A DNA stretch of 64,000 bases from Chitinasiproducens palmae (GTDB lineage: Bacteria > Pseudomonadota > Gammaproteobacteria > Burkholderiales > Burkholderiaceae), in NCBI RefSeq assembly GCF_900095735.1, contig NZ_FNLO01000003.1, forward strand, positions 1 through 64,000, given 5' to 3'. Each line of letters starts with the position of its first letter. Within the stretch, counting starts at the first letter, position 1. This document shows, in pieces, positions 10,110 through 19,651 of the stretch. The notes under the pieces were generated by a model. That model did no database searches. It had not been told where the DNA came from and saw nothing but the letters and a program-made list of their open reading frames with translations. Position numbers and translations under genes: made by a program.

Positions 10110-11084
10110 ATGCGGCTCGGTATCTTCTACGGCTTGCTGGCAGGTGCCCTGTGGGGCATCGTTTTCGTCGTTCCGAAATTGCTGCCCGATTTCGGCCCCT
10201 TGCAGGTGAGCGCCGGCCGCTACATCGCTTACGGGCTGGTATCGCTCGCGGTGCTGATGCCTCGCGCACGCTCGGTCCTGTCGCGGCTACGCATGGCCGA
10301 CGTGCGCGCCCTCTTCTCGCTCAGCCTGAGCGGCAATCTCGTCTATTACATCCTGCTCGCCGCCGCGGTGCGGCTGGTCGGCGTCGCGCCGACGTCGCTG
10401 ATCATCGGCGTGCTGCCCGTGACGATCACGCTGGTCGGTTCGCGCGAACACGGCGCACTGCCGTTTCGCCGTCTGGTCGCGCCGTTGGCGACGGTCCTGG
10501 CGGGCATCGTCTGCATCAATCTGGACGTGTTCGGCGGCACCACCGACGGCGGTCCGCAGACCGGCGCGGCGCTGGCCGGAGTGGTCTGCGCGGCGCTGGC
10601 GCTGTTGAGCTGGACGATTTTTGCGGTCGGCAACGCACGCTATCTGCGCAGCCAGGACCGTTTCAGCAGCAACGACTGGTCGGTGCTCTGGGGCCTGATG
10701 AGCGGCGTCGTCGGGGCCTTCGTATGGATTTTCACGATGCTGGTTCCTGCCGAGTGGCACGGCCCGCTGCTGATCGCCAATCCGGACGCGGCGCGTTGGC
10801 ATGAGTTCGTGCTGGTCAACCTGGGCCTGGCAATCGGCGCGTCCTGGCTCGGCAATGCGTTGTGGAATGCGGCCAGCCAACGCCTGCCGCTGACTTTGTC
10901 GGGTCAGATGATCGTTTTCGAGACGTTGTTCGCGCTGTTGTACGGCTATGTCTACGCGGGCCGCTGGCCTCGCGGACTCGAAATTCTCGCGATCGTCCTG
11001 CTGGTGGGCGGGGTGTTGTGGTCGGTGCGCGTGCATGCGAAAGCCGAGAAGCCGGACCCGCTGCTGCAGGCGGAGCACCCTTGA
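10110..11084 (+). CDS. DMT-superfamily (EamA-type) permease
   Basis: This 324-residue inner-membrane protein has about ten hydrophobic segments in two homologous halves, the EamA layout. The first segment GLLAGALWGIVFVVPKLL and the repeat in the second half (GASWLGNALWNAASQRLPLT) are typical. Members export small metabolites or amino acids, but the substrate cannot be told from sequence. It stands alone between divergent guaB and convergent rnfH-ratA. The 11085-11213 gap shows no clear terminator. Confidence 0.88.
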   Translation: MRLGIFYGLLAGALWGIVFVVPKLLPDFGPLQVSAGRYIAYGLVSLAVLMPRARSVLSRLRMADVRALFSLSLSGNLVYYILLAAAVRLVGVAPTSLIIGVLPVTITLVGSREHGALPFRRLVAPLATVLAGIVCINLDVFGGTTDGGPQTGAALAGVVCAALALLSWTIFAVGNARYLRSQDRFSSNDWSVLWGLMSGVVGAFVWIFTMLVPAEWHGPLLIANPDAARWHEFVLVNLGLAIGASWLGNALWNAASQRLPLTLSGQMIVFETLFALLYGYVYAGRWPRGLEILAIVLLVGGVLWSVRVHAKAEKPDPLLQAEHP

Positions 11085-11213
11085 GAGCGGGCCAACACGC
11101 CGTCGGCCAGCCTGTCAGACGGGCCGCCAGGACGGCCCCAAGGCACCAACCCTCCTGACCCGCCTGCCACTCCTGCCCCACGCTCGCCGCGCAGGGCGGC
11201 AGACGCTCGGCGG

Positions 11214-11573
11214 TCAGCGACTGTCGCGCGGCAGCCAGCGCCGCCCTTCCACGGCGCCGGACGCTCGTGCTTTCGCGACACGCCGGTTGCGGGCGGTTTT
11301 GGGATCGACCTGCAGCGGCCGATAGATTTCGATGCGATCGCCGCGTTCGGGGACGTCGTCCAGGCCGACCAGCCGCCCAAAGATGCCGACGCGCGCAGTG
11401 GTCGGATCGATTTCGGGATGCAGCGCCACGATGCCGCTGGCCTCGATTGCCTTGCGTACCGACATGCCTTGCTCGAACGCGACGTGGACGACGCTCTGGC
11501 GCGCCGGCGTGGCGTACGCGACCATCAAGGCGTCGGCCGCGGCGGCCGGGTCAGACGGCGCTGGGCTTGCCAT
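11214..11573 (-). CDS. rnfH: RnfH-family ubiquitin-like protein (RatB)
   Basis: This 119-residue small protein has the beta-grasp RnfH pattern: VAYATPARQSVVHVAFEQG, then HPEIDPTTARVGIFGRLVG, and GDRIEIYRPLQVDPKTARNRR. The role of the family is unsettled. It is usually encoded beside ratA, as here. ATG at 11573 overlaps the 3' end of ratA by 23 bp, implying coupling. An ATG at 11525 would avoid the overlap and match the family start better. Confidence 0.88.
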   Translation of the reverse strand: MASPAPSDPAAAADALMVAYATPARQSVVHVAFEQGMSVRKAIEASGIVALHPEIDPTTARVGIFGRLVGLDDVPERGDRIEIYRPLQVDPKTARNRRVAKARASGAVEGRRWLPRDSR

Positions 11574-11997
11574 AGCGCACCGCCGCCCGCTTCACGAAGG
11601 AATCGACGAACGTGCTCATGATGTGGCTGAACACGGGTCCGATCAGTGCATCGAGCACGAAGTTAGCGAACTCGTAGTGGAGCGTGAATTCGATCTTGCA
11701 CGCATCGTCGCGCAGCGGCGTGAACCGCCAGGCGCCATCGAAGCGCTTGAAAGGCCCGTCGCTGAACGTCATGTCGATCGACGTCGGCCGATGCTGGACG
11801 TTGTGGGTGGCGAAGAACTGGCGGATGCCCTTGAAATTGATGTCGATGCGCGCATCCATCGTGGTTTCGTCCTGATGGGTGATCTGCACGCCCCCGCACC
11901 AGGGCAGGAAGTTGGGATAGTCCGCCACGTCGGTGACCAGATCGTACATCTGCTCGGCGGAATGACGGATCAACAGGGATTTTTGGACGTCTGGCAT
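11551..11997 (-). CDS. ratA: RatA-type START-domain protein (coenzyme Q-binding / ribosome association)
   Basis: This 148-residue START/COQ10-like protein begins MPDVQKSLLIRHSAEQMYDL. E. coli RatA binds the 50S subunit and blocks 70S assembly, while the COQ10 relatives bind ubiquinone. Conserved features include VADYPNFLPWCGG and the C-terminal helix containing FSHIMSTFVDSFVKRA. The start at 11997 was chosen over a longer frame because conservation begins there. The gene is head-to-head with smpB, the usual arrangement, across a 161-bp intergenic region with a TAGAAT box (12046-12051) facing smpB. Confidence 0.92.
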   Translation of the reverse strand: MPDVQKSLLIRHSAEQMYDLVTDVADYPNFLPWCGGVQITHQDETTMDARIDINFKGIRQFFATHNVQHRPTSIDMTFSDGPFKRFDGAWRFTPLRDDACKIEFTLHYEFANFVLDALIGPVFSHIMSTFVDSFVKRAAVRYGKPSAV

Positions 11998-12158
11998 GAA
12001 AGGATGGTCTGCCGCGGCCAGCACAGAGCTTGCGCGCCGCTTTGCTAGAATCGGAATTTTAGCCGAGTTGTCTGCGCGATGATTCGCAGTACGCGTGCCA
12101 GGCGCTTTTGCCGCCCCCATGCGCTGCGTGGGGCGCAACGACCGACGGATCGATATCG

Positions 12159-12605
12159 ATGAGCATTGCCGACAACAAGAAAGCCTTTTTCGACTACTTC
12201 GTCGAGGAGCGCTACGAGGCGGGAATCGTGCTGGAGGGCTGGGAGGTCAAGGCCGTCCGGTCGAACCGCGCGCAGATCAAGGAAGGTTATGTCGTGATCC
12301 GCGGCGGCGAACTCTATCTGATCGGCATGCACATCAGCCCGCTGGCTGCCGCCTCGACCCACGTGGTGCCGGACCCGGTCCGCACGCGCAAGCTGCTGCT
12401 GCACGCGGCCGAGATCCGCAAGCTGATCGGGCGTGTGGAGCGACGCGGCTATACGCTCGTGCCGCTCGATCTGCACTACACGCGCGGCCGCGTGAAATGC
12501 GAGATCGGCCTGGCGAAGGGCAAGAAGCAGCACGACAAGCGCGAGACCGAGAAGAAACGCGACTGGGAACGCGAACGCGGCCGCATCGTTCGCCAGGGCA
12601 TCTGA
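12159..12605 (+). CDS. smpB: SsrA-binding protein SmpB
   Basis: SmpB binds tmRNA and delivers it to stalled ribosomes for trans-translation. The 148-residue protein starts [14 protein letters not shown] and has the family core [19 protein letters not shown], the RNA-binding beta barrel, and the basic tail [19 protein letters not shown] that mimics mRNA in the decoding site. I looked for ssrA next to it and did not see it. Confidence 0.97.
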   Translation: MSIADNKKAFFDYFVEERYEAGIVLEGWEVKAVRSNRAQIKEGYVVIRGGELYLIGMHISPLAAASTHVVPDPVRTRKLLLHAAEIRKLIGRVERRGYTLVPLDLHYTRGRVKCEIGLAKGKKQHDKRETEKKRDWERERGRIVRQGI

Positions 12606-12658
12606 CGCGCCTCGCGAGCGGGACGCTTTGCCGCGGCACCGATGAGCGGCATCGACAT

Positions 12659-12697
12659 GCGGCATCAATAGCGGCATCAATAGCGGCATTGATAAGC
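12659..12697. repeat. 12-bp tandem repeat GCGGCATCAATA
   Basis: About three copies of a 12-bp unit (the last reads GCGGCATTGATA) lie in the 224-bp intergenic region between convergent smpB and dctD. The surrounding bases echo the unit less exactly. No gene or clear terminator is visible in this gap. Confidence 0.7.
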
Positions 12698-12829
12698 GGC
12701 AGCGCTTGCGCGCTCCAGCAGCTGTCCAGGCGTGACAGGCGCCCGGAAGCATCGCCCCTGCTTCCGGTTGCACGCGCCCTGCGGACTCACGAATGCGCGG
12801 GCTCGCGTTCGGTCCGGGGCAGGCGCCGG

Positions 12830-14212
12830 TCAGATGCTCGCGCGGCCCTCGTCCACGCTGTCCGGCCGGCCGTGCAATGCATAGCGCTTGATCTTTTCGT
12901 ACAGCGTCGCCTTCGGCAGCTGCAAGCGCTCAGCCGCGGCGCTCACCGAGCCCTTGCATTGCGCGAGCGCGTCGGCAATCGCCCCTTTCTCGAAACGTTC
13001 GACACGATCTTTCAGCGAAGGCGCGGAACCGTCGTCGATCGGCATCGCAGCAGCGTCGAGCGCTTCGTCAACGCCCAACACAAAGCGGTCGGCGGCATTG
13101 CGCAACTCCCGTACATTGCCGAGCCACGGCGCGGCCAGCAGCGCGCCGCGACGCGCCGCGCCGAGCTCGGGCGCCGCCCGCTGGTAACGTATCGCGGCAT
13201 CGGCGACGAAATACTCGAACAACGGCAGGATGTCGTCGCGCCGTTCGGCCAGCGTCGGCATCGCCACCGTGACGACGTTCAAGCGGTACAGCAAGTCGCG
13301 TCGGAACACGCCCGATTCCACCAGCGCGAGCATGTCGCCCTTGGCAGCGGCAACGATGCGCACGTCGATCTTCACCGATTGGTTCGAGCCCAGGCGATCG
13401 AGCACGCCGTCCTGTAAAACGCGCAGCAGCTTCACTTGCAGCGCGAGCGGCATGCTTTCGATTTCGTCGAGAAACAGCGTGCCGCCCGAAGCGTATTCGA
13501 GCTTGCCGACGCGCCGCTTCGCGGCGCCGGTGAAAGCGCCCGCTTCGTAACCGAACAACTCGGACTCGAACACGGTCTCGGGCACCGCGCCGCAATTCAA
13601 CGCGACGAATGGCTTGTCGTGCCGAACCGAAAGATCATGCAGATGCCGTGCGACCGACTCCTTGCCCGTGCCTGTATCGCCGACGATCAGCACCGGTGCG
13701 TCCGTCGCCGCGACGTTGCTGACCAGCCGGCGCACCTTCTCCATCGCGGCGCTCGTCCCGATCAAGGGCAGCGAGCCGGTGGCGCGTCGTTGCGCCAATT
13801 CGCGTCGCAGCCGCCGGTTTTCCAGGATCAGACCGCGCTGCGCGCCCGCGCGGGCCACCGCTTCGCGCAATCGCTCCGATGAAAACGGCTTTTCGATAAA
13901 GTCGTACGCGCCGCCCTTCATCGCGCTGACCGCCATTGCGACATCGCCATGCCCGGTAATCAGGATGACCGGCAGGTCCGGATCGCGTTCGCGCGCCCGG
14001 TCGAGCAGCGCGAAGCCGTCGATGCCTGGCAGACGCACGTCGCTGACGATCACGGCCACGCCGTCGACCGCGCCGTTGTCGAGTTCGGCGAGCGCAGCCT
14101 CGGCCGTGGCATGCGCGCTGACGTCGAGGTCGGCCAGTTCGAGACTCTGCGCGGCCGCGTGCCGCACGTGCGGATCGTCTTCAACGAGCAGGATGCGAGT
14201 GTCGTGTTCCAT
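12830..14212 (-). CDS. dctD: C4-dicarboxylate response regulator DctD (sigma-54 activator)
   Basis: This 460-residue NtrC-family regulator has a receiver domain (about 1-120; phosphoacceptor Asp in VIVSDVRLPGIDG) and a sigma-54 AAA+ domain (about 140-370) with Walker A VGDTGTGKES and the sigma-54 contact loop GAFTGA. A C-terminal Fis-type helix-turn-helix ends in AAERLQLPKATLYEKIKRY. Phosphorylated DctD activates sigma-54 transcription of dctA. The ATG at 14212 lies 55 bp after dctB on the same strand. A longer open frame to 14290 was rejected as non-conserved. Confidence 0.94.
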   Translation of the reverse strand: MEHDTRILLVEDDPHVRHAAAQSLELADLDVSAHATAEAALAELDNGAVDGVAVIVSDVRLPGIDGFALLDRARERDPDLPVILITGHGDVAMAVSAMKGGAYDFIEKPFSSERLREAVARAGAQRGLILENRRLRRELAQRRATGSLPLIGTSAAMEKVRRLVSNVAATDAPVLIVGDTGTGKESVARHLHDLSVRHDKPFVALNCGAVPETVFESELFGYEAGAFTGAAKRRVGKLEYASGGTLFLDEIESMPLALQVKLLRVLQDGVLDRLGSNQSVKIDVRIVAAAKGDMLALVESGVFRRDLLYRLNVVTVAMPTLAERRDDILPLFEYFVADAAIRYQRAAPELGAARRGALLAAPWLGNVRELRNAADRFVLGVDEALDAAAMPIDDGSAPSLKDRVERFEKGAIADALAQCKGSVSAAAERLQLPKATLYEKIKRYALHGRPDSVDEGRASI

Positions 14213-14267
14213 GCAATCCGAAATTGATGCCGCGGCCGGTTCCAGCTGGTCCGGGACAGCTGCCATT

Positions 14268-16619
14268 CTAACGCTGCGCTGCCTCGTCATTCGCCGGCCG
14301 CGGCGCGATCGGCAAGGTCAAGGCGAAGGCGGCGCCGCCGAGCCGGCTCGGCATCAGCGCGATATGCCCGCCGCAATCGGCCGCCAGCGCTTGCACGATC
14401 GCAAGTCCGAGTCCCATGCCGACGCCGGTCGCCTTGGTCGAGAAGAACGGCGCGAAGAGACGGTCGCGAATGGCCGGATCGATACCGGGACCATCGTCGT
14501 CGACGACGATCGTCACCGCCTCTCGGCCGGCCAGACCGGCACGCCAGCCCTCGCCCTCGGCCCAGTCCGCATGCAGGCCGTCGCCAGCCGGCGGCATGTC
14601 GGCCATTGCAAGGGCCGCAGCTCGCACCGCCTCGCCGCCGCAGGCCTCACTGCCCGCGTAATCGCCGTCGGACGTCGGTACCGGGCGCGCGACGGCAGAC
14701 AGCGCGAGCGATGGGCGGTGCCCCGCCAGCGCCGCGGGTGGTAGGAGTGGTGCGGCCGGCGCGTTCTCGCTCGACGGCGCGATGTCCGTCGCCTCGCCGG
14801 CACCGCGCACATGGAAGCTCACCGCAATCCGCCCGCGCCGCGGTCCCGCGTCGTGCAGGCGCGCTTCGGACGCGCGTGCCGGGTCGAGCGGTACGCTCGC
14901 GGCGGGTACGCCACTGGCTTCCGCGCGGCCCGGCTCGATGGCGTCGATCGCGTCGAGCGCATTGCCGAGCAGATTGATCAGAATGTGTTCGAGCCGCAGC
15001 GCGTCGCATGCCAACAGCGGCGCGGCCTGACGCGCGTCGTCGACCGCGCGTGCGAGCAATGCGTCGAGCGAGACACTTACGCCCGGCGCCACCACCACGG
15101 TGACCGACACCGGCTCGCGCCCCGGCCGCGCGGCAAAGCGCGGCGCCAGCAGCGACGCTGCTTCAACCAGGGCATCAAGCGGATTCGCACGATCGGCACA
15201 GTCGGCGGGCTGTCGATTGCGCCCGACAAACACCTTCAGCGTATTCGTGATCTTGCCCATGCGTTCCGCAAGACTCGCGATGGCACGCAGGTTGTCGCGC
15301 GCCGCGTCGAGGCGGCCGCGCTCGAACAGTTCCAGCGTGTTGTCCGAGTAGCTGCGCAGGGCGGTCAACGGCTGATTCAGTTCGTGCGTCAGGCCGGCGG
15401 AGATCTGTCCGAGCGCGGCAAGTTGACTGGCCTTCAGCAGTTCTTCGTGCGCGTCCCGCAACTCCTGTTCGGCCCTGTCGCGCTCGGCGACCTCGGTACG
15501 CAGGCGATCGTTGGTCGCGGACAATTCCGCGGTCCGTTCGCGGACCCGCTCCTCCATCGCGGCATAAGCGGCTTTCAGGCGGCGGCGCGACAGCGCCAAC
15601 GCCCGCAGCCGCTGCCGCCGCTGGCGCCAATAGAGCCCGATGAACAGCGCCGTCAACGCCGCGCACCCGGCGAGGAAGGCGGCCGCGCCGGCGCGCAGCC
15701 GGGCAGGCCCGAGCGGCGTCATGGTCTGCAGGCGCCAACCCGGCAGATCGACCGGCTGACGATATTCAAGATACGTTGGACCGTTGCCGACCGCGACGAT
15801 GCGTCCACCGTCCGGCAGTGCCTCCAGCGTGCGCCAGGGCAGCGCTGGCAAGTCGCGCTCCGCGTATTGGCGGGTGCGGACGATCTGGCGCGCCGCGCTG
15901 GCCGGCAGCGGGCCGAGCGAACTGTAGCGCCAGGCCGGCACGGTCGACAGGACCACCACGTCGTTCTGATCGACCACCGCCAACGGGCCGGTGCCGTCGT
16001 CGCGCTGCAGCCAGTCCAGATCGATTTTCACCACGGCGACGCCGACCACGCGACCATCGACCACCACCGGTTCGGACAGGTAATAACCGGCTTCGCGGCT
16101 GGTGGTGCCGATGCCGAAGAAACGGCCACGCCCGCCGGCGAGCGCATCCTTCACATAGGGGCGATAACGAAACGAACGACCGACGAAACTCGCCGCGTCG
16201 CCCGCATTGCTGGCGGCGATGCACACGCCCTGCGCGTCGACGAGATAGGCGGCCATCACATGCGCATGGTCGGCCAGCGCCCTCATGAAGGCGTTCGCCT
16301 GCGCCACGGCGCCCGGCGCGGGTGGCGCCTGCACCAGCTGTTCGACGTAGGGATGATGCGCGAGCACCCATGGCAGCGCGCGGTAGCGCTCCAGCGTTGT
16401 ATTGAGATCGGATGCGATCACCGTCGCGCGAGCCAGCGACTGGCGCTTGAGCTCGCCGACACCCTGTCGCCAGGCAAGCGACCAGGCCAGCCAGCAGATT
16501 GTCGCGATCGCGATGCCGACGGTGCACAGGCGCAGCAGGGTGGATTTCAAGATCGGCAGCGCGAGAAAGTGAGAAGCTGCATTCGGGCGTCGCGGTGGTC
16601 CGCCGCGGCGCCATATCAC
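14268..16619 (-). CDS. dctB: C4-dicarboxylate sensor histidine kinase DctB, with insert
   Basis: This 783-residue membrane kinase has TM1 (about 30-50), a periplasmic dCache sensor with FRYRPYVKDALAGGRGRFFG, TM2 (about 310-333), a coiled coil, and the H-box GLTHELNQPLTALRSYSDN (His near 411). The N-box is EHILINLLGNALDAID and the G-boxes are VDDDGPGID and GMGLGL. It senses dicarboxylates and phosphorylates DctD. The start is a GTG at 16619. About 130 Ala/Pro-rich residues are inserted between the N-box and the first G-box, where relatives have about 30-40. The catalytic motifs survive, so it may still work. Confidence 0.92.
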   Translation of the reverse strand: MIWRRGGPPRRPNAASHFLALPILKSTLLRLCTVGIAIATICWLAWSLAWRQGVGELKRQSLARATVIASDLNTTLERYRALPWVLAHHPYVEQLVQAPPAPGAVAQANAFMRALADHAHVMAAYLVDAQGVCIAASNAGDAASFVGRSFRYRPYVKDALAGGRGRFFGIGTTSREAGYYLSEPVVVDGRVVGVAVVKIDLDWLQRDDGTGPLAVVDQNDVVVLSTVPAWRYSSLGPLPASAARQIVRTRQYAERDLPALPWRTLEALPDGGRIVAVGNGPTYLEYRQPVDLPGWRLQTMTPLGPARLRAGAAAFLAGCAALTALFIGLYWRQRRQRLRALALSRRRLKAAYAAMEERVRERTAELSATNDRLRTEVAERDRAEQELRDAHEELLKASQLAALGQISAGLTHELNQPLTALRSYSDNTLELFERGRLDAARDNLRAIASLAERMGKITNTLKVFVGRNRQPADCADRANPLDALVEAASLLAPRFAARPGREPVSVTVVVAPGVSVSLDALLARAVDDARQAAPLLACDALRLEHILINLLGNALDAIDAIEPGRAEASGVPAASVPLDPARASEARLHDAGPRRGRIAVSFHVRGAGEATDIAPSSENAPAAPLLPPAALAGHRPSLALSAVARPVPTSDGDYAGSEACGGEAVRAAALAMADMPPAGDGLHADWAEGEGWRAGLAGREAVTIVVDDDGPGIDPAIRDRLFAPFFSTKATGVGMGLGLAIVQALAADCGGHIALMPSRLGGAAFALTLPIAPRPANDEAAQR

Positions 16620-16938
16620 CGGGGTGGCGCGGCGCTCCGGTCCTCAGCTGTGCGCTACGCGACGTGCGCTCACGGACAGGATGTCACGCTCGGCCTCGCC
16701 GGGCGCTCGCAACCGAAAGCTTGCCGCATACGAATCGCATCCACCGGTCGCGCATAGAAGCCGCGCGTTGGTCGAACGCACACGGCAAACGACAGGCGGC
16801 GCGCAACCCAACGCGACACGGTCAGCCTGGCGACGCGGCCGGCGGATGATCCCGTCCGTGCCGCCCTTCTTCGATACGGCGGCCGCCGTGGCGGCCGTCG
16901 ATCCGCGCCCGGGCCACACGCTGCACGGGCGCCCCGGA
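16620..16938. other. Intergenic region between dctA and dctB
   Basis: This 319-bp gap lies between two genes on the same strand. It contains a 14-bp palindrome, ACGGCGGCCGCCGT (16877-16890), without a T-tract, so it is not a convincing intrinsic terminator. No conserved coding sequence was found. Open frames here look like GC-rich chance frames. Confidence 0.6.
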
Positions 16939-18210
16939 TCATACCTCGACAGGCTGGGTCGGGCGACCCATCGCAGCCGCCAGCTTGCTGCGATCCAGCT
17001 CCCGCTCCCAGGCCGAGACGACGACCGTTGCAACGCCGTTGCCGACGATGTTGGTCAGCGCGCGGCATTCGCTCATGAAGCGGTCGACGCCCAGGATCAG
17101 CACCATGCCCGAGATCGGAATCGTCGGCACCACCGCGAGCGTCGCCGCCAGCGTGATGAAGCCCGCGCCGGTCACGCCGCTCGCGCCCTTCGAGGTGAGC
17201 ATCGTCACGGCCAGCAGGGTCAGCTGCTGCGTCCACGTCAGGTCGGTGTTGGTAGCCTGCGCGATGAATAGCACGGCCATCGTCATGTAGATGTTGGTGC
17301 CGTCCAGGTTGAACGAATAGCCGGTCGGCACGACCAGGCCGACCACCGAACGCGAGCAACCGAGCTTCTCGAGCTTTTCCATCAACTGCGGCAGCGCGGC
17401 TTCGGAAGAGCTGGTGCCCAGCACGATCAGCATTTCCTCCTTGATATACGCGACGAAGCGGAAGATGTTGAAGCCGACGGCGCGTGCGATGATGCCGAGC
17501 ACGATCGACACGAACAGGAAGGCGGTCAGATAGAAAGTGCCGACCAGCTTGAGCAGCGGCACCAGCGAACCCACGCCATAGCGGCCGATGGTGAACGCCA
17601 TCGCGCCGAACGCGCCGATCGGCGCGAGCTTGGTGATCATGTGCACGACGCGGAAGAACATCGCGGAAATGCCGTCGATGAAGTCCATCACCGGCTTGCC
17701 GCGATCACCCATGTGCGACAACGCAGTGCCCAGCAGCAGCGCCGCGAGCAGGATCTGCAGGATTTCGCCCTTCGCGAACGCATCCGAAATCGTGTTCGGG
17801 ATGATGTTCATCAGGAAGTCGACCGTGCTCTGCGAGTGGGCCTTGGCTTCGAAGCCCGCGATCGCCTTGGTGTCGAGCGTCGAGATGTCGGCATTGAAGC
17901 CGGCGCCCGGCTTGAGCAGGTGTGTCGCGGCCAGGCCGATGATCAGCGCGAACGTCGACACGATCTCGAAATACAGCAACGCCTTGCCGCCGACGCGTCC
18001 CACCTTCTTCATGTCCCGCATGCCGGCAATCCCGGTCACTACGGTGCAGAAGATGATCGGACCGATGACCATGCGGATCAGCTTCACGAAGCCGTCCCCG
18101 AGCGGCTTCAGGTCGACACCCAGTTTGGGATAGAAATGTCCGAGCAGTACGCCCAGTACGATCGCGATCAGTACCTGGACGTACAGGATCCGGTAGAAAG
18201 GCTTTTTCAC
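16939..18210 (-). CDS. dctA: C4-dicarboxylate:proton/sodium symporter DctA
   Basis: This 423-residue dicarboxylate/amino acid:cation symporter imports succinate, fumarate and malate. Typical sequences are [15 protein letters not shown] near the N-terminus, the serine-rich hairpin [17 protein letters not shown], the motif [20 protein letters not shown], and [18 protein letters not shown]. The start is a GTG at 18210 preceded at good distance by GGAG. dctA, dctB and dctD follow each other on the same strand. No convincing sigma-54 box (TGGCAC-N5-TTGC) was found by eye in the 358 bp upstream. Confidence 0.97.
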   Translation of the reverse strand: MKKPFYRILYVQVLIAIVLGVLLGHFYPKLGVDLKPLGDGFVKLIRMVIGPIIFCTVVTGIAGMRDMKKVGRVGGKALLYFEIVSTFALIIGLAATHLLKPGAGFNADISTLDTKAIAGFEAKAHSQSTVDFLMNIIPNTISDAFAKGEILQILLAALLLGTALSHMGDRGKPVMDFIDGISAMFFRVVHMITKLAPIGAFGAMAFTIGRYGVGSLVPLLKLVGTFYLTAFLFVSIVLGIIARAVGFNIFRFVAYIKEEMLIVLGTSSSEAALPQLMEKLEKLGCSRSVVGLVVPTGYSFNLDGTNIYMTMAVLFIAQATNTDLTWTQQLTLLAVTMLTSKGASGVTGAGFITLAATLAVVPTIPISGMVLILGVDRFMSECRALTNIVGNGVATVVVSAWERELDRSKLAAAMGRPTQPVEV

Positions 18211-18240
18211 GTTGGCTCCGGTCTTGTGATGGTTATGGCA

Positions 18241-18316
18241 ACCGCGAACGATTTTTCGCGGTGCGCTTCACGCGGCAACCGAACCGAATACCGCTGCCAC
18301 CGTGAACGGTGGCAGC
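18241..18316. repeat. Two hairpins upstream of dctA
   Basis: ACCGCGAA (18241-18248) pairs with TTCGCGGT (18255-18262). GCTGCCACCG (18293-18302) pairs perfectly with CGGTGGCAGC (18307-18316) around a TGAA loop. Both lie in the 358-bp gap between the stomatin-like gene and dctA. Neither is followed by a clear T-tract on the minus strand, so they may be leader structures or operators rather than terminators. Confidence 0.6.
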
Positions 18317-18568
18317 AGGCAACGCGGCGGGAGGAAGGTGTCTCCGTCGTGGCTGAGGCCTGCGATCGCTGATCGCGGCCCTCTTTTCGGTCGGCCTGTG
18401 CGGCGCGGGCTCATTCGCAAGAGCGGTGCCAAGCGCGCCCGGTGCGGCCCGGCTGCCTCAAACCCAGGCGGGGCGGGCCTTCAGGCGCTTCGGGCAAGCG
18501 GCGGAGCGGGCCGCGGGGTCGCCGCGCGTCCGGTTTTCCGGAATCCGCGGCGCCGGCCCGTCCGGGAT

Positions 18569-19531
18569 TCAAGACAATGGGCCGCGCGTCTGACGGGATG
18601 CGGCCGACGCGGCCAGTGGCCCCTGCTGCTGTCCCTTGACGATGGTCATCGCCGAGGTGATCAGCGCGCTGACGTCGCCGAGGTTGGCCGGCACGATCAG
18701 CGTATTGCCGGCCTTCGCCAATTTCGAGAATGCGTCGACGTATTGCTCGGCGATCTTCAGGTTCACCGCGTCGATGCCGCCGGTCTGTTCGATCGCGGCG
18801 CCGACCTTCGCAATCGCCTGCGCATTGGCTTCGGCGACGGCGACGATGGCCGCCGCCTCGCCCTGCGCACGATTGATCGATGCCTGCCGCTCGCCTTCGG
18901 ACTGTTGCACCGCGGCTTCCCGGGCGCCGGCGGCAAGGTTGATCTGCTCCTGCTTGCGCCCCTCGGAAGCCGCAATCAGCGCCCGCTTCTCGCGCTCCGC
19001 CGTGATCTGCGACTGCATGGCGCGCAGGATCTCCTGCGGCGGCGTCAGGTCCTTGATCTCGTAACGCAGCACCTTCACGCCCCAGTTGGCGGCCGCTTCG
19101 TCGAGCGCATTCACGACGCTGCGGTTGATCAAATCGCGCTCTTCGAACGTCTTGTCCAGTTCGAGCCGGCCGATCACCGAGCGCAACGTGGTTTGCGACA
19201 GCTGGGTGATCGCCATCACGAAGTTGCTTGAACCGTACGATGCCTTCATCGGATCGGTGACCTGGAAATACAGCACGCCGTCCACCTGCAGCTGCGTGTT
19301 GTCGCGCGTGATGCACACCTGGCTCGGCACATCGAGCGGAATCTCCTTCAGGATGTGCTTGTAGGCAACGCGGTCGATGAACGGCAGAACGATCGACAGA
19401 CCGGGCGTGAGGGTCGCGTGGTAGCGCCCAAACCGCTCGACCACCCAGGCGTGCTGCTGCGGCACGATCTTGATGGTCTGGGCGGCGAGAACGATCACGA
19501 CGAGCAGGATGACGAGCGCGACGATGCTCAT
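18569..19531 (-). CDS. SPFH/band-7 protein (stomatin-like paraslipin, QmcA type)
   Basis: This 320-residue protein has one N-terminal membrane anchor (SIVALVILLVVIVLAAQ), the band-7 domain (VVERFGRYHATLTPGLSIVL), and a long Ala/Glu-rich coiled coil (about 190-260) that drives oligomerisation. Such proteins organise membrane microdomains and often stabilise membrane proteases. ATG at 19531 starts at the anchor, and an upstream in-frame extension to 19630 is not conserved. It follows the NfeD gene on the same strand, the usual pairing. Confidence 0.9.
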   Translation of the reverse strand: MSIVALVILLVVIVLAAQTIKIVPQQHAWVVERFGRYHATLTPGLSIVLPFIDRVAYKHILKEIPLDVPSQVCITRDNTQLQVDGVLYFQVTDPMKASYGSSNFVMAITQLSQTTLRSVIGRLELDKTFEERDLINRSVVNALDEAAANWGVKVLRYEIKDLTPPQEILRAMQSQITAEREKRALIAASEGRKQEQINLAAGAREAAVQQSEGERQASINRAQGEAAAIVAVAEANAQAIAKVGAAIEQTGGIDAVNLKIAEQYVDAFSKLAKAGNTLIVPANLGDVSALITSAMTIVKGQQQGPLAASAASRQTRGPLS

Positions 19532-19651
19532 TGAGGTCTCCGGGTTGAGAAGAAGGGAACGCGGACGAATCTGTCGGCGCGGGGCAGGCTGCGACAGGGT
19601 CGCCGGACAGTCGCCGCGAGGGCAAAGCATGAGGACGCGCGCAACGGGCGC

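Noticed and set aside
12606-12829. tmRNA (ssrA) next to smpB
   Set aside because: No tmRNA-like ends or tag reading frame were seen. The gap holds only a short 12-bp repeat.
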